Shown here: positions 10,577 to 18,957 of the stretch, piece after piece
Position numbering within the stretch: position 1 is the first letter of the stretch
How the letters are laid out: each line of letters starts with the position of its first letter
Source of the DNA: an uncultured eubacterium 1-6
GTDB lineage: Bacteria; Bacillota; Clostridia; Lachnospirales; Lachnospiraceae
Length of the DNA: 64,000 nucleotides
NCBI GenBank assembly: GCA_903789595.1
Contig: CAIFEZ010000001.1
Location: 280,923-344,922 of the forward strand
Direction of reading: 5' to 3'
Notes under the pieces: generated by a model
Told to the model about the DNA's origin: nothing
Database searches by the model: none
The model's input: the letters and a program-made list of their open reading frames with translations, nothing else
Made by a program: the position numbers and the translations under genes

Positions 10577-12076
10577 TCACGGAAACAGATTAAGCATCAT
10601 GGCGGCGCGGTCTGCCGTAACCGCTTCGGTGTTGTTGAGGAAGATAACATCCTGTATCTGATGATCCGATACGAACTGCGTCAGATTGCCGGTGTAGTAG
10701 CGGTAGTCGACTACATAGAGATTTTGATAATGGTCGACCAGCCAGGGCACGAGGCAGTTTCCGAAGGACTCCTTCAGGATGAGACAGGAGGATCCGTCTG
10801 TTAGTGCCGGATTGTGAATCTCCTCATAGGGCTGGTCGCCCGCGATAAAGGCCAGGTATTTATTTTCTGATGAGAAGGTGCTGGCGTCGACGACGATCGG
10901 GTAAGTATAGGAATTCCCGTTCTGATCGGTGTAGGTCATCTCGTTCGTTCCGTTCGGAATCCAGGCCTGCACGGTGTCCGGGTTGTTTCCGAGAGCGGAG
11001 GACTGATTGCTCAGAGAATAGTAGGTGCCGATGAAGCCGGGAAAATCCTTCTCCTGGAGCTCATCGGTGGTGTGAGCGGTGATGCCCTTCGTTTTGCAGA
11101 ATTCCCGGTATGCATAGTACGCACCGAGGGAAGTCCAGTGGTGGTCGGTCCGGAAATACAGATACTCGGAGTTATGGCTGACAAGGGTGTCAAATACAGA
11201 GACCTTCTTCACCGAAGGATCCATCCTGCCGTAGGCATAGCTGATCGCGTCCTTCTGGCTGGAGCCTCCGAGAGATTTCTGAACATCCTCGCTCAGATCT
11301 ACGCCGAAACCGGTCGGAATAATCATATCATAAAGGTTTACCTGCTGACCGATGCGGGATTTTACCGTGTTGATCATGGAGGCATACGTATCTGCGTTTT
11401 CCTGATTAAAATAGTAAATATCGAATCCCCGGTCGCCCGTGATGTAGACCTGTCCGACCACGTCGGGAATCTCGTGAATCGTTCCGTCCTTTTGCGCGGC
11501 CTGTGTCGTCTCGGGGGTCAGATCGGAGCTTTGTGAGGATCCCGTGTTTCCCTGGCCTGCGGAAGATGTCCGGCTTTCCGAGGACGAAAGCGAAGAGGAG
11601 GAGACCGCTGAATTTTCTGTGACTTTTTCGTCTTCCGGTCTCTTCTCGATGATCGGAGCCACGCTGACCGAAGAGGTGTCGGGGATCGCGTCGGCGGCCG
11701 GCTCGGAAGCAGTGCCGTACAGAGCTGTGCCGCGGATCCCGTACCAGTTTTCCATTTCCGAGTCAACGGTCAGCATGGCATCGCGTGTCGGATAGGTATC
11801 GGAATACCAGGTCACGAGATCATCGAAAAAATCACCGTTCCAGATACCGGTGAAGGAAACCTCCGGAAGCTTTGCGAGGGTTCTTTTCTCCAGAAGAGAG
11901 ATTTTCGGGCGAAGATCCATGTTGAGCCCGAGGATGCCAAACACGCCGAATCCGACGCAGAAGGCCGCACAGTAGAGCTTCTGCCAGCGTCTCAAGCAGC
12001 GGATGTTCTTCTTGAGATAGTGGTGAATGTCATTTTCCTTATGTGTATCTTTTTCTTTGTTCTTGTCTTTTTTCAT
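10577..12076 (-). CDS. DHHW family membrane-anchored protein (AlgX/AlgJ-like)
   Basis: The 499-residue protein starts with a Lys/Glu/His-rich cytoplasmic tail, has one membrane anchor (about residues 34-56) and a Ser-rich linker (about 155-190). Its C-terminal SGNH-like domain carries the name-giving motif in YFRTDHHWTSLGAYYAY and a late LKESFGN block. Members sit next to MBOAT acyltransferases and are thought to accept or pass acetyl groups onto extracellular polymers such as exopolysaccharide or wall glycans. Here it lies just downstream of an MBOAT gene on the same strand, which supports that role. The polymer is unknown. GGAAGG precedes the ATG. Confidence 0.87.
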   Translation of the reverse strand: MKKDKNKEKDTHKENDIHHYLKKNIRCLRRWQKLYCAAFCVGFGVFGILGLNMDLRPKISLLEKRTLAKLPEVSFTGIWNGDFFDDLVTWYSDTYPTRDAMLTVDSEMENWYGIRGTALYGTASEPAADAIPDTSSVSVAPIIEKRPEDEKVTENSAVSSSSLSSSESRTSSAGQGNTGSSQSSDLTPETTQAAQKDGTIHEIPDVVGQVYITGDRGFDIYYFNQENADTYASMINTVKSRIGQQVNLYDMIIPTGFGVDLSEDVQKSLGGSSQKDAISYAYGRMDPSVKKVSVFDTLVSHNSEYLYFRTDHHWTSLGAYYAYREFCKTKGITAHTTDELQEKDFPGFIGTYYSLSNQSSALGNNPDTVQAWIPNGTNEMTYTDQNGNSYTYPIVVDASTFSSENKYLAFIAGDQPYEEIHNPALTDGSSCLILKESFGNCLVPWLVDHYQNLYVVDYRYYTGNLTQFVSDHQIQDVIFLNNTEAVTADRAAMMLNLFP

Positions 12077-12090
12077 GAGTATGCCTTCCA

Positions 12091-12250
12091 GAACGGATTG
12101 TACAGGAGTGTTCCCGCAAGTACCGGTTTATACGAGGGTGCTCCCGTAAGTTCCGGTTTATACGGGATTGCTTCCGTCAGTACCGGTTTATACGGGATTG
12201 CTCACGTAAGTTCCGGTTTATACGGGGATGGTCTCGTCAGTACCGGATAT
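12091..12250 (+). repeat. 30-bp tandem repeat between MBOAT and DHHW genes
   Basis: Five copies in exact 30-bp register (12091, 12121, 12151, 12181 and 12211, with a partial sixth at 12241) share TACCGGTTTATACGGG and vary elsewhere. Alternate copies are more alike, suggesting a 60-bp higher-order unit. They fill the spacer between the two minus-strand genes. Confidence 0.93.
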
Positions 12251-12263
12251 TCGGGATTTTTTC

Positions 12264-13736
12264 TCAGAACTGGTTGTACAGGAACGGATGATAGGTCGCT
12301 CCCGCCAGTGCGCAGAGCGCCAGCACAAAACAGATGCCTGCAAAGGCGAGCCGTACCGCATAGTAGCCGTTTTTCGGGATCCGTTTTTCCTGCATCCGGA
12401 TCTCCGCCCGGTGGGAAAGGGCGGGGAACAGAGGGGTGGATGCCAGTACACAGAGAATCAGAATAAACAGGTTGTTCTTCACAGTCAGAAGAATCGAGGC
12501 ATCCTGCCAGCCGGAGGACCAGTTCAGAAACAGAGAGAGCGCGGTTTTCAGCTGACCGAAATCGGTGAACCGGAAAATGATCCATCCGAAATTGAACACC
12601 AGAATCGTGTAGAGATGTCCGAGGATTCGGGAGGGGACGGAGGCAGCGGAGGACTTTCCGCTTTCACGCCTTGCGCTTCGAGTTTTCCGGAGATACCCGA
12701 CGAGATTCTCAAGAAATATAAATACAAAATAGTAGAGGCCCCAGAGAATGAAGTTCCAGTCCGCCCCGTGCCAAAGTCCCGTGAGGAGCCAGACGATCAG
12801 AAGATTGAGAGTCTGTCTGGCAAATCCCTTCCGGTTTCCCCCGAGCGGGATATAGACGTAGTCCCGGAAAAAGGAGGAGAGCGAGATATGCCAGCGGCGC
12901 CAGAAATCCTTCACCGATGAGGCAATGTAGGGATAATTGAAGTTTTCCCGGTAATGAAATCCGACGGCCATGCCGAGACCGATCGCCATGTCGGAATACG
13001 CGGAGAAGTCCAGATACATCTGAAGCGTAAAGCACAAAGAGCCGAGAAGCGCCGATGCGGGAGAAACCGCTGAGATTCCCGGGGAGGCCGGCAGAAGCTG
13101 ATCGGCGAGCGTTCCCATATGATCGGCGAGAATGGTCTTCTTGGCGAGACCGAGCGAGAAACGGTACATGCCCTCGGAAAAGGTCCGGCGGTCCATGATA
13201 CGGTTCTCGAGCTCCTTTTTCATATCCCCGTAACGGACGATCGGGCCCTGCTGGATCGTGTGAAAACAGATCACATAGGTCAGGAAGAGGGGAAAGCTTT
13301 TCTGGGCGGACACCCGTTCATGATAAACGTCCGCGGTGTAGGAGATCAGTTTGAAGGTATAGAATGAGATACCAAGCGGGAGCGCGGCAGAGGGTACGGT
13401 CAGCTTCATGCCGAACGCCTGATTCAGATTCGAGAAGACAAATCCGGTGTATTTGAAGACGCCGAGTACCGCAAGAAAAATCAGGATCGAAACCGCCATT
13501 AGGCCATGCTGCAGTTTCTTTCTGCCTGCGGATTTTTCCATGGAGAGTCCGGCAAGCCAGCCGATAAACGCTTCCGCAGCCAGAAGAATCAGGAAGCGAA
13601 GTCCTCCGAACAGGTAGAAAAGCAAAGAAAAAAGAAGCAGTATGACGTTTCTGCTTGACTGCTTCGGAAATATCTTATAAATTAGAAAAAATGCCGGCAG
13701 AAAGCCGAGTATAAAAAACATACTGGAAAATGTCAT
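12264..13736 (-). CDS. MBOAT family O-acyltransferase (AlgI/DltB-like)
   Basis: This 490-residue polytopic membrane protein has the MBOAT core: YSDMAIGLGMAVGFHYRENFNYPY, DFWRRWHISLSSFFRDYVYIPLGG, then the invariant His in LTGLWHGADWNFILWG. About ten hydrophobic segments are visible. AlgI-type MBOATs move acetyl groups across the membrane for transfer to extracellular polymers. The DHHW gene downstream is the expected partner; a 30-bp repeat array separates them. An AAAGGTG site precedes the ATG. It could instead serve teichoic acid D-alanylation, but no dlt genes are nearby. Confidence 0.9.
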   Translation of the reverse strand: MTFSSMFFILGFLPAFFLIYKIFPKQSSRNVILLLFSLLFYLFGGLRFLILLAAEAFIGWLAGLSMEKSAGRKKLQHGLMAVSILIFLAVLGVFKYTGFVFSNLNQAFGMKLTVPSAALPLGISFYTFKLISYTADVYHERVSAQKSFPLFLTYVICFHTIQQGPIVRYGDMKKELENRIMDRRTFSEGMYRFSLGLAKKTILADHMGTLADQLLPASPGISAVSPASALLGSLCFTLQMYLDFSAYSDMAIGLGMAVGFHYRENFNYPYIASSVKDFWRRWHISLSSFFRDYVYIPLGGNRKGFARQTLNLLIVWLLTGLWHGADWNFILWGLYYFVFIFLENLVGYLRKTRSARRESGKSSAASVPSRILGHLYTILVFNFGWIIFRFTDFGQLKTALSLFLNWSSGWQDASILLTVKNNLFILILCVLASTPLFPALSHRAEIRMQEKRIPKNGYYAVRLAFAGICFVLALCALAGATYHPFLYNQF

Positions 13737-13798
13737 AGGTCACCTTTAAATAGAAGTTTTCATCTGCGGTTTTTCCGCGCTGCTGGCACAACGATCAT

Positions 13799-13830
13799 CA
13801 AATAACCGACAGAATGCGGTCTGTTATTTG
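13799..13830 (+). promoter_or_regulatory. inverted repeat upstream of metal-exporter-like gene
   Basis: CAAATAAC at 13799-13806 and GTTATTTG at 13823-13830 form perfect 8-bp arms around a 16-bp centre that has its own ACAGA/TCTGT pairing. The position, 64 bp before the start codon in a divergent spacer, suits an operator. No regulator is adjacent, so the assignment is weak. Confidence 0.35.
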
Positions 13831-13893
13831 CCGTTCGGACTACTAGTTTATGATGGAAACAGAACTGTGTCAAGTAGACAGCGGAGGATATCA

Positions 13894-14760
13894 ATGCTAC
13901 TGGATGTACTGAAAGATACACTGACGGATACACTGAAACTGATCCCGTTTCTGTATATCACTTATCTCCTGATGGAATGGCTGGAGGAAAAAGCGCAGGG
14001 CAAAACCGTCGCCATGCTCCGGCGCGCGCGCAGCCTCGGACCGGTCGCCGGCGCAGTGACCGGAATTATTCCGCAGTGCGGTTTTTCAGCCGCCGCGGCA
14101 AGTATGTATTCCGGCGGAGTGATCACCGTCGGCACACTGCTTGCCGTTTTTCTCTCAACCTCGGATGAAATGCTGCCGATCTTCATCTCGGAGCAGGTGA
14201 GCATCGTTACGATTGTGTCGGTTGTCGGAACCAAGATTCTTCTGGGAGCTGTTTCCGGGCTGATTGTGGACGCCTTCCTCCGGGTATACAGGAAAAAGCA
14301 TCCCCGGTCGGACCGCCATATTCACGACCTCTGTGAACAGGACAACTGCCACTGCGAGGAAGGCAACATCTTCCTGTCCGCACTTCGGCATACCGTCGAG
14401 ATCACGATTTTCATTCTGATCATTACCTTCCTTGCCGGACTCGCGATTGAGGGCATCGGAGAGGAAAAAATCGGCGCCTTCCTTTCGGGACAGCCTCTGC
14501 TCGGCGTTGCCCTTGCCGGTCTCATCGGCCTGATTCCGAACTGCGGAGCATCCGTCACGATTACGGAGCTGTATCTGAAGGGAATCCTGAGCTCCGGTCA
14601 GATGATGACCGGGCTTCTGATCGGAGCCGGCGTCGGACTTCTGATTCTGTTCCGCTCGGACCGCAGACATATGAAGGACAATGTAGAGATCACAATCGCC
14701 CTCTACCTGATCGGCGTGTTCTGGGGCCTTGTCATCGACTGGATCGGGATCGTCTTCTGA
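13894..14760 (+). CDS. putative heavy-metal exporter, ArsP_2/DUF2899-like permease
   Basis: This polytopic membrane protein of 288 residues has two halves that each carry a similar motif: IIPQCGFSAAAASMYSGG near residue 50 and LIPNCGASVTITELYLKG near residue 217. The central loop is rich in His and Cys (HIHDLCEQDNCHCEEG) and may bind metal. It resembles the family called putative 10-TM arsenic or manganese exporters. The substrate is not known. I chose the ATG at 13894 because GGAGG at 13883-13887 precedes it; an upstream in-frame ATG at 13828 lacks a ribosome site. Confidence 0.75.
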   Translation: MLLDVLKDTLTDTLKLIPFLYITYLLMEWLEEKAQGKTVAMLRRARSLGPVAGAVTGIIPQCGFSAAAASMYSGGVITVGTLLAVFLSTSDEMLPIFISEQVSIVTIVSVVGTKILLGAVSGLIVDAFLRVYRKKHPRSDRHIHDLCEQDNCHCEEGNIFLSALRHTVEITIFILIITFLAGLAIEGIGEEKIGAFLSGQPLLGVALAGLIGLIPNCGASVTITELYLKGILSSGQMMTGLLIGAGVGLLILFRSDRRHMKDNVEITIALYLIGVFWGLVIDWIGIVF

Positions 14761-14919
14761 TCTGTGAAACCTTTGCAGGTGAATAAAATATGAGCCGGGA
14801 CGTAAACAAGTGTATCATCACCTGTCAGAAGAGTATGCACGGAGACATAAGAAAGGACTTCAGAACTTCCGCGCTGTGGCGGGATACTTATCGCTGCTCA
14901 TGTAAAGAAAGGCAGAAAC

Positions 14920-16161
14920 ATGGAGAAGGAAAGCATTAAAAATATCAACAGGAAGAATCAGAATAAAAAAAAGAGAGCGGCGGAAGATCATGCGGAGGAG
15001 ACTGATTTTCTGAAATGCCCGGTATACAGGAAATGCGGCGGCTGCGAATTCCGAAACGTCACCTATCAGGAACAGCTGGAGATTAAGGAAAGCCGGGTAC
15101 GGAGAGAGCTTGAGGGACTTGCGCGGACAGAGAAGATCGCCGGCATGTCTTACCCTTATTTTTACAGAAACAAGGTCAACGCCGCTTTCCAGAGAAGAAG
15201 AGACGGAAGCATTGTGTCCGGTGTCTATGAGGCGGGCACACATCGTGTGGTTCCGGTCGGGAGATGTCTGATCGAAGACCAGCGGGCGGACCGGATCATC
15301 GGAACGATCCGGAGACTCGTTCCTTCCTTCCGGATTTCAATCTACAATGAAGATTCCGGGTATGGGCTTCTTCGCCATGTGATGATCCGGGTCGGACACA
15401 AGACTGGACAGATTCTGGCAGTTCTGGTTGTGACATCACCTGTTTTTCCTTCAAAAAACAATTTTGTAAAAGCACTGCGCAGGGAGCATCCGGAAATCAC
15501 CTCGATCGTGCTGAATGTCAATGACAGGAATACCAGCATGGTTCTGGGCGACCGGAACATTGTTCTGTACGGGAAGGGATACATCGAGGATATTCTCTGC
15601 GGGAAGAAATTCCGGATCTCACCGTCCTCGTTCTATCAGATCAACTCGGTTCAGACGGAGGTTCTTTACAGAAAGGCAATTTCGCTTGCCGCCCTGACCG
15701 GGAAGGAAAAGGTGCTCGACGCCTATTCCGGGATCGGGACGATCGGCATCGCGGCCTCGGACAGCGCCGGAGAGGTGACATGTGTGGAGCTGAACGCAGA
15801 TGCCGTGCGCGACGCCAGATATAATGCCCGGATCAACGGGGTGCGGAATATCCGCTTCTGCCAGGACGATGCGGGGAGATTTCTCGAACGGATGGCAGCG
15901 GAGGGAGAAAAGGCGGATGTTCTGTTCATGGATCCTCCCAGGTCAGGCAGTACCGAGGCATTCATCAACGCCGCGTCGTCCATGAAGCCGGATCGGATCG
16001 TCTATATTTCCTGCAATCCGGAGACTCTCGCAAGAGACCTTCGGTATTTCAGAAAACGCGGCTACCGCGCGGAAAAGGCTTATCCGGTAGATATGTTTGC
16101 CTGGAGCGGTTCGATCGAAACCGTGGTGGCGCTGCATCGGGAATCGTTATCCCTGCCGTAA
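14920..16161 (+). CDS. TrmA/RlmD-family RNA uracil-5-methyltransferase without TRAM domain
   Basis: This 413-residue SAM-dependent methyltransferase has an iron-sulfur cysteine cluster CPVYRKCGGC near residue 30, the SAM-binding block LDAYSGIGTIGIAAS, the FMDPPRSG motif and the catalytic Cys in YISCNPETLARDL. It lacks the N-terminal TRAM domain seen in the second family member at 30686-32068. The two are probably paralogs with different rRNA target uridines; which one modifies U747 or U1939 cannot be told from sequence alone. The ATG at 14920 lies 8 bp after AGAAAGG. It stands alone between the exporter and the nitroreductase. Confidence 0.88.
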   Translation: MEKESIKNINRKNQNKKKRAAEDHAEETDFLKCPVYRKCGGCEFRNVTYQEQLEIKESRVRRELEGLARTEKIAGMSYPYFYRNKVNAAFQRRRDGSIVSGVYEAGTHRVVPVGRCLIEDQRADRIIGTIRRLVPSFRISIYNEDSGYGLLRHVMIRVGHKTGQILAVLVVTSPVFPSKNNFVKALRREHPEITSIVLNVNDRNTSMVLGDRNIVLYGKGYIEDILCGKKFRISPSSFYQINSVQTEVLYRKAISLAALTGKEKVLDAYSGIGTIGIAASDSAGEVTCVELNADAVRDARYNARINGVRNIRFCQDDAGRFLERMAAEGEKADVLFMDPPRSGSTEAFINAASSMKPDRIVYISCNPETLARDLRYFRKRGYRAEKAYPVDMFAWSGSIETVVALHRESLSLP

Positions 16162-16265
16162 AGAGACGGGCTGCGAACGGCAACAGGACTGTAAAATCCT
16201 TGCAGTGTAGAGTTGAGTGAGAACAATAACCCCGTGAATCCTTTCGAAAATAATCAGGTCTGCCC

Positions 16266-16293
16266 TTGCATTTATCATTTGATATGTTACAAT
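16266..16293 (+). promoter_or_regulatory. possible promoter of the 16339 nitroreductase gene
   Basis: TTGCAT at 16266-16271 and TACAAT at 16288-16293 are 16 bp apart, 46 bp upstream of the start codon. Confidence 0.4.
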
Positions 16294-16338
16294 TATGTTA
16301 CAGATGATATTTTGTATTCTTTGTCAGGGTGATGGGGC

Positions 16339-17109
16339 ATGAATCTATACGAAGCAATCTTTGTAAGGAAATCCGTTCAAAAGTATCTGTTTGAGCCGCT
16401 TGAGGAGGAACTGCTGAATGAGATCCGTTCGCACTATGTGGAGCTGCCGAACCTGTTCGGAGATTTTGAGACGGATTTCTCAATTATAGACAACACAAGA
16501 AAATCTTTCCATATCCGTCAGCTCCATGCGGTGAAGGCACCCTACTATATTCTCTTTTATTCCAGGGAAGCAACGCGCTGTCAGATGAATATGGGATATC
16601 TGATGGAACAGATGAACCTTTTTCTGTGCTGCAAGGGGCTTGGCGCCTGTTTCGTCGGAAGCACCGCTGTTCCCGCGAACCTGCAGCAGAAGGGGAGAAT
16701 GAAGCTGATCGGAATTCTCGCTTTCGGAAAAAGCAAGGAGTCTCCCGTCAGGAGCAGAGGAGAAGCGAAGATGTTGTCAATGGACGAACTGTGCGTGTTC
16801 AAGGAGATTCCCAGATCCTGGATGAAGCAGCTGCTGGAGGCGGCGAGATATGCACCTTCCTCGATGAATATACAGCCCTGGAGATTCGTGGTATTTGATG
16901 ACAGAATTCATGTCTTTACGAAGAAGCACAAGGCCGACCATATGGATAAGTATCGGTGGGAAGAGGTGAATTTCGGAATCATGTTCGCAAACATTATGAT
17001 CGCGGCGGAAGAGCTCTGGCTTGATGTGGATCTGATCCGGCTGGAGAACATATCTCAGAAAAGCTTTCCGAACAATCAATATGTCCTTAGCGCCATCATG
17101 AGATCATAA
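16339..17109 (+). CDS. nitroreductase-family protein, TM1586 type
   Basis: The 256-residue protein has the two-lobed layout of the TM1586-like nitroreductases, with an N-terminal half (LYEAIFVRKSVQKY) and a C-terminal half starting LLEAARYAPSSMNIQPWRFVV. The RKSVQKY and APSSMNIQPWRF segments correspond to the FMN-contacting blocks of nitroreductases. It is expected to be a cytoplasmic flavin oxidoreductase; the substrate is unknown. The ATG at 16339 follows a weak GGGTGATGGGG. A second protein of the same type lies in the mobile region at 34265-34918. Confidence 0.75.
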   Translation: MNLYEAIFVRKSVQKYLFEPLEEELLNEIRSHYVELPNLFGDFETDFSIIDNTRKSFHIRQLHAVKAPYYILFYSREATRCQMNMGYLMEQMNLFLCCKGLGACFVGSTAVPANLQQKGRMKLIGILAFGKSKESPVRSRGEAKMLSMDELCVFKEIPRSWMKQLLEAARYAPSSMNIQPWRFVVFDDRIHVFTKKHKADHMDKYRWEEVNFGIMFANIMIAAEELWLDVDLIRLENISQKSFPNNQYVLSAIMRS

Positions 17110-17202
17110 AAATAAAAGATTTTATGAGAGGTCTATGAGATCATAAAAAAATCAATGATTCTGTGAGAGGTCTATGAGATCAAAAAAAATCAAAGAATCT
17201 AT
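17098..17202 (+). repeat. 37-39-bp tandem repeat after nitroreductase gene
   Basis: Three copies start ATGAGATCA at 17098, 17135 and 17174 and share the pattern ATGAGATCATAAAAA, then TGAGAGGTCT. The first copy covers the stop codon of the preceding gene, and the last ends at the tRNA-Gly promoter. Confidence 0.85.
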
Positions 17203-17230
17203 TGACAAATGAGTGGAGTTATTGTATCCT
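17202..17230 (+). promoter_or_regulatory. promoter of tRNA-Gly
   Basis: TTGACA at 17202-17207 and TATCCT at 17225-17230 are 17 bp apart, 50 bp upstream of the tRNA. Confidence 0.65.
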
Positions 17231-17280
17231 CAATATCGTCAGTTTTGAGCACGTAAACAGATGTTTACGAACAATGAAAT

Positions 17281-17352
17281 GCGCGAGTGGCTCAGGGGTG
17301 GAGTACAACCTTGCCAAGGTTGGGGTCGCGGGTTCGAATCCCGTCTCGCGCT
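17281..17352 (+). tRNA. tRNA-Gly (anticodon GCC)
   Basis: The 72-nt cloverleaf has acceptor arms GCGCGAG and CTCGCGC, anticodon stem CAACC/GGTTG with loop TTGCCAA, and T-arm GCGGG/CCCGT with loop TTCGAAT; discriminator T. CCA is not encoded. It reads GGC and GGU. Confidence 0.95.
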
Positions 17353-17362
17353 TAGGATATTA

Positions 17363-17403
17363 AGACCGGAAATCCAGTAAAATCAAGGGTTTCCGGTCTT
17401 TTC
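17363..17403 (+). terminator. intrinsic terminator after tRNA-Gly
   Basis: GACCGGAAA pairs with TTTCCGGTC and is followed by TTTTCT. Confidence 0.85.
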
Positions 17404-17519
17404 TCTGCCTTTTTCCGTGGCTCGGGCGACAAATATGGGACAATATTTTCTGTTCGTGCCCATTTCTTTCATCATCCCCGGTCCCCGGAATTTTTGCGGA
17501 TGACAGACACAAATCGTCT

Positions 17520-17547
17520 TTGCCAGGCTTCGTTTTTATGATATTAT
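17520..17547 (+). promoter_or_regulatory. possible promoter of structured RNA
   Basis: TTGCCA at 17520-17525 and TATTAT at 17542-17547 with 16-bp spacing. A start near 17555 would give a transcript of about 150 nt across the folded region that follows. Confidence 0.4.
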
Positions 17548-17578
17548 GTAACAAAACAGCACGTCATAATTTCAAACG

Positions 17579-17695
17579 TATAAAGTCCACTTGTTGGCTC
17601 TTCCCCGGCTTAAATTATGAGAAGTTCTGGAGCGGAGGCTTCCGGACTCCTTATGTCGAGAGAACCGCAGGTCCTCAAGACTGGGGTGCTTTATA
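17579..17695 (+). ncRNA. ssrS: candidate structured RNA, 6S-like
   Basis: No open frame covers this spacer, yet it folds well by eye. The ends TATAAAG (17579-17585) and CTTTATA (17689-17695) close the structure. CCCCGGCTT can pair with AAGACTGGGG, GGCTCT with AGAACC, and the apical part forms GGAGCGGA-GGCT-TCCGGACTCC. A closing stem, a wide central region and a terminal hairpin are the layout of 6S RNA, which binds sigma-A RNA polymerase. Length with the upstream promoter is about 150 nt. I recognise the layout rather than an exact family sequence, so another structured RNA class is possible. Confidence 0.5.
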
Positions 17696-17762
17696 GTTAT
17701 GATATTATTTTATAAAGAATCACGGCTGCTTTATAATCCGGATCTCAGGAGGAGAGAAAATT

Positions 17763-18728
17763 ATGTATGATATTACAGCGATGGGTGAATTACTGATTGA
17801 CTTTACGCCTTGCGGAACAAGTGAGGCCGGAAGAACGCTGTTCGAGCAGAACCCCGGCGGTGCACCGGCAAACGTTCTGGTTGCAGCATCCAGACTCGGT
17901 ATGAAGACAGCCTTCATCGGCAAGGTTGGAGACGATATGCACGGCAGGCTTCTCAGGGACACCCTGAACGAGAATCATGTCAATACGGAAGGCCTGCTGG
18001 TAGATCCGGATTATTTCACGACGCTCGCGTTCGTGACGCTCCATGACGGCGATCGGGAGTTTTCTTTTGCCAGAAAGCCCGGAGCGGACACAATGATCCG
18101 CTCGGGCGAGGTCAATATGGATATTATCAATCAGACGAGGATCTTCCATTTCGGCTCGCTGTCACTGACCGATGAGCCGGCGAGAAGTGCCACGATTTTT
18201 GCCGTAGAGCAGGCAAAGAAATCAGGAGCGATTATCTCCTACGATCCGAATTACCGCGCGCCTCTCTGGAAGAGTGAGGAGGAAGCCAAGGCGCAGATGC
18301 GCTCCGTCGTGAAGTATGTGGATATTATGAAGCTTTCCGACGAGGAGACAAAGCTTCTCACAGATATTGAGGATCCCTACGAGGCTGCGGGAGTGCTTCT
18401 CAAAGAAGGCGTGAAGTGTGTTGTTGTTACGCTCGGAAGAGACGGCGCGATGCTCCGCACGAAGAATTTTGTTGTGAAGGCCCCCTCCCAGACTAGAAAG
18501 GTCGTGGATACGACCGGAGCGGGAGATTCCTTCTGGGGAGGGCTCCTCTCGAGATTTGCCGAATTCAAGACCAAGCCGGAGGATCTCGATCAGGATCAAG
18601 CCGCGGAGTTTATCAGATTCGCGAATATCGTGGCCGGTCTCTGCGTGGAAAAGCGCGGCGCGATTCCGGCAATGCCGAAAAAGGAAGACGTGCTGCAGAT
18701 CTTTAACCTGAAGCTCGACAGATTCTGA
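17763..18728 (+). CDS. PfkB-family carbohydrate kinase, probable fructokinase
   Basis: This 321-residue ribokinase-fold kinase has the N-terminal signature NPGGAPANVLVAASRLG and the C-terminal anion-hole and catalytic block VDTTGAGDSFWGG, with the catalytic Asp in GAGD. The sequence SYDPNYRAPLWKSEEEA is typical of bacterial fructokinases (ScrK type). It would phosphorylate fructose to fructose 6-phosphate with ATP. No sucrose or fructan genes are adjacent, so fructose is inferred from family resemblance only. A GGAGGAG site precedes the ATG. Confidence 0.88.
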   Translation: MYDITAMGELLIDFTPCGTSEAGRTLFEQNPGGAPANVLVAASRLGMKTAFIGKVGDDMHGRLLRDTLNENHVNTEGLLVDPDYFTTLAFVTLHDGDREFSFARKPGADTMIRSGEVNMDIINQTRIFHFGSLSLTDEPARSATIFAVEQAKKSGAIISYDPNYRAPLWKSEEEAKAQMRSVVKYVDIMKLSDEETKLLTDIEDPYEAAGVLLKEGVKCVVVTLGRDGAMLRTKNFVVKAPSQTRKVVDTTGAGDSFWGGLLSRFAEFKTKPEDLDQDQAAEFIRFANIVAGLCVEKRGAIPAMPKKEDVLQIFNLKLDRF

Positions 18729-18758
18729 TGCTGTAATTAAATATTGATCAGATTGGAT

Positions 18759-18893
18759 ATTCGAAGCTCAGGCACTCGAAGCTCAGGCATTCGAAATTTA
18801 GGTATTAGAAGTTCAGGTATTCGAAGTTCAGATATACAAAGCTCAGATACTGGAAATTCAGATACTTTAAGTTCAGATATTCGAGATATACAG
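18759..18893 (+). repeat. 15-bp tandem repeat, nine copies
   Basis: Nine diverged copies of a 15-bp unit near ATTCGAAGTTCAGGT run head to tail. The period is a multiple of three, so one frame stays open (18744-18965) and would code IRSSG-like pentapeptides. That frame overlaps the start of the VanW gene by 8 bp. Whether it is translated, for example as a leader coupled to vanW-like translation, cannot be decided here. Confidence 0.88.
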
Positions 18894-18957
18894 GAAGTTA
18901 CCGTGCGGCAGACAAGTGCCCAGGATGGAGATTTTTTACAGAAGACTGCGTGTGTGA

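Noticed and set aside
12020..12466. A plus-strand frame with a ten-residue repeat (STGLYGIA-like)
   Set aside because: It arises because the 30-bp repeat period is a multiple of three. It runs antisense into the MBOAT gene and has no start signal.
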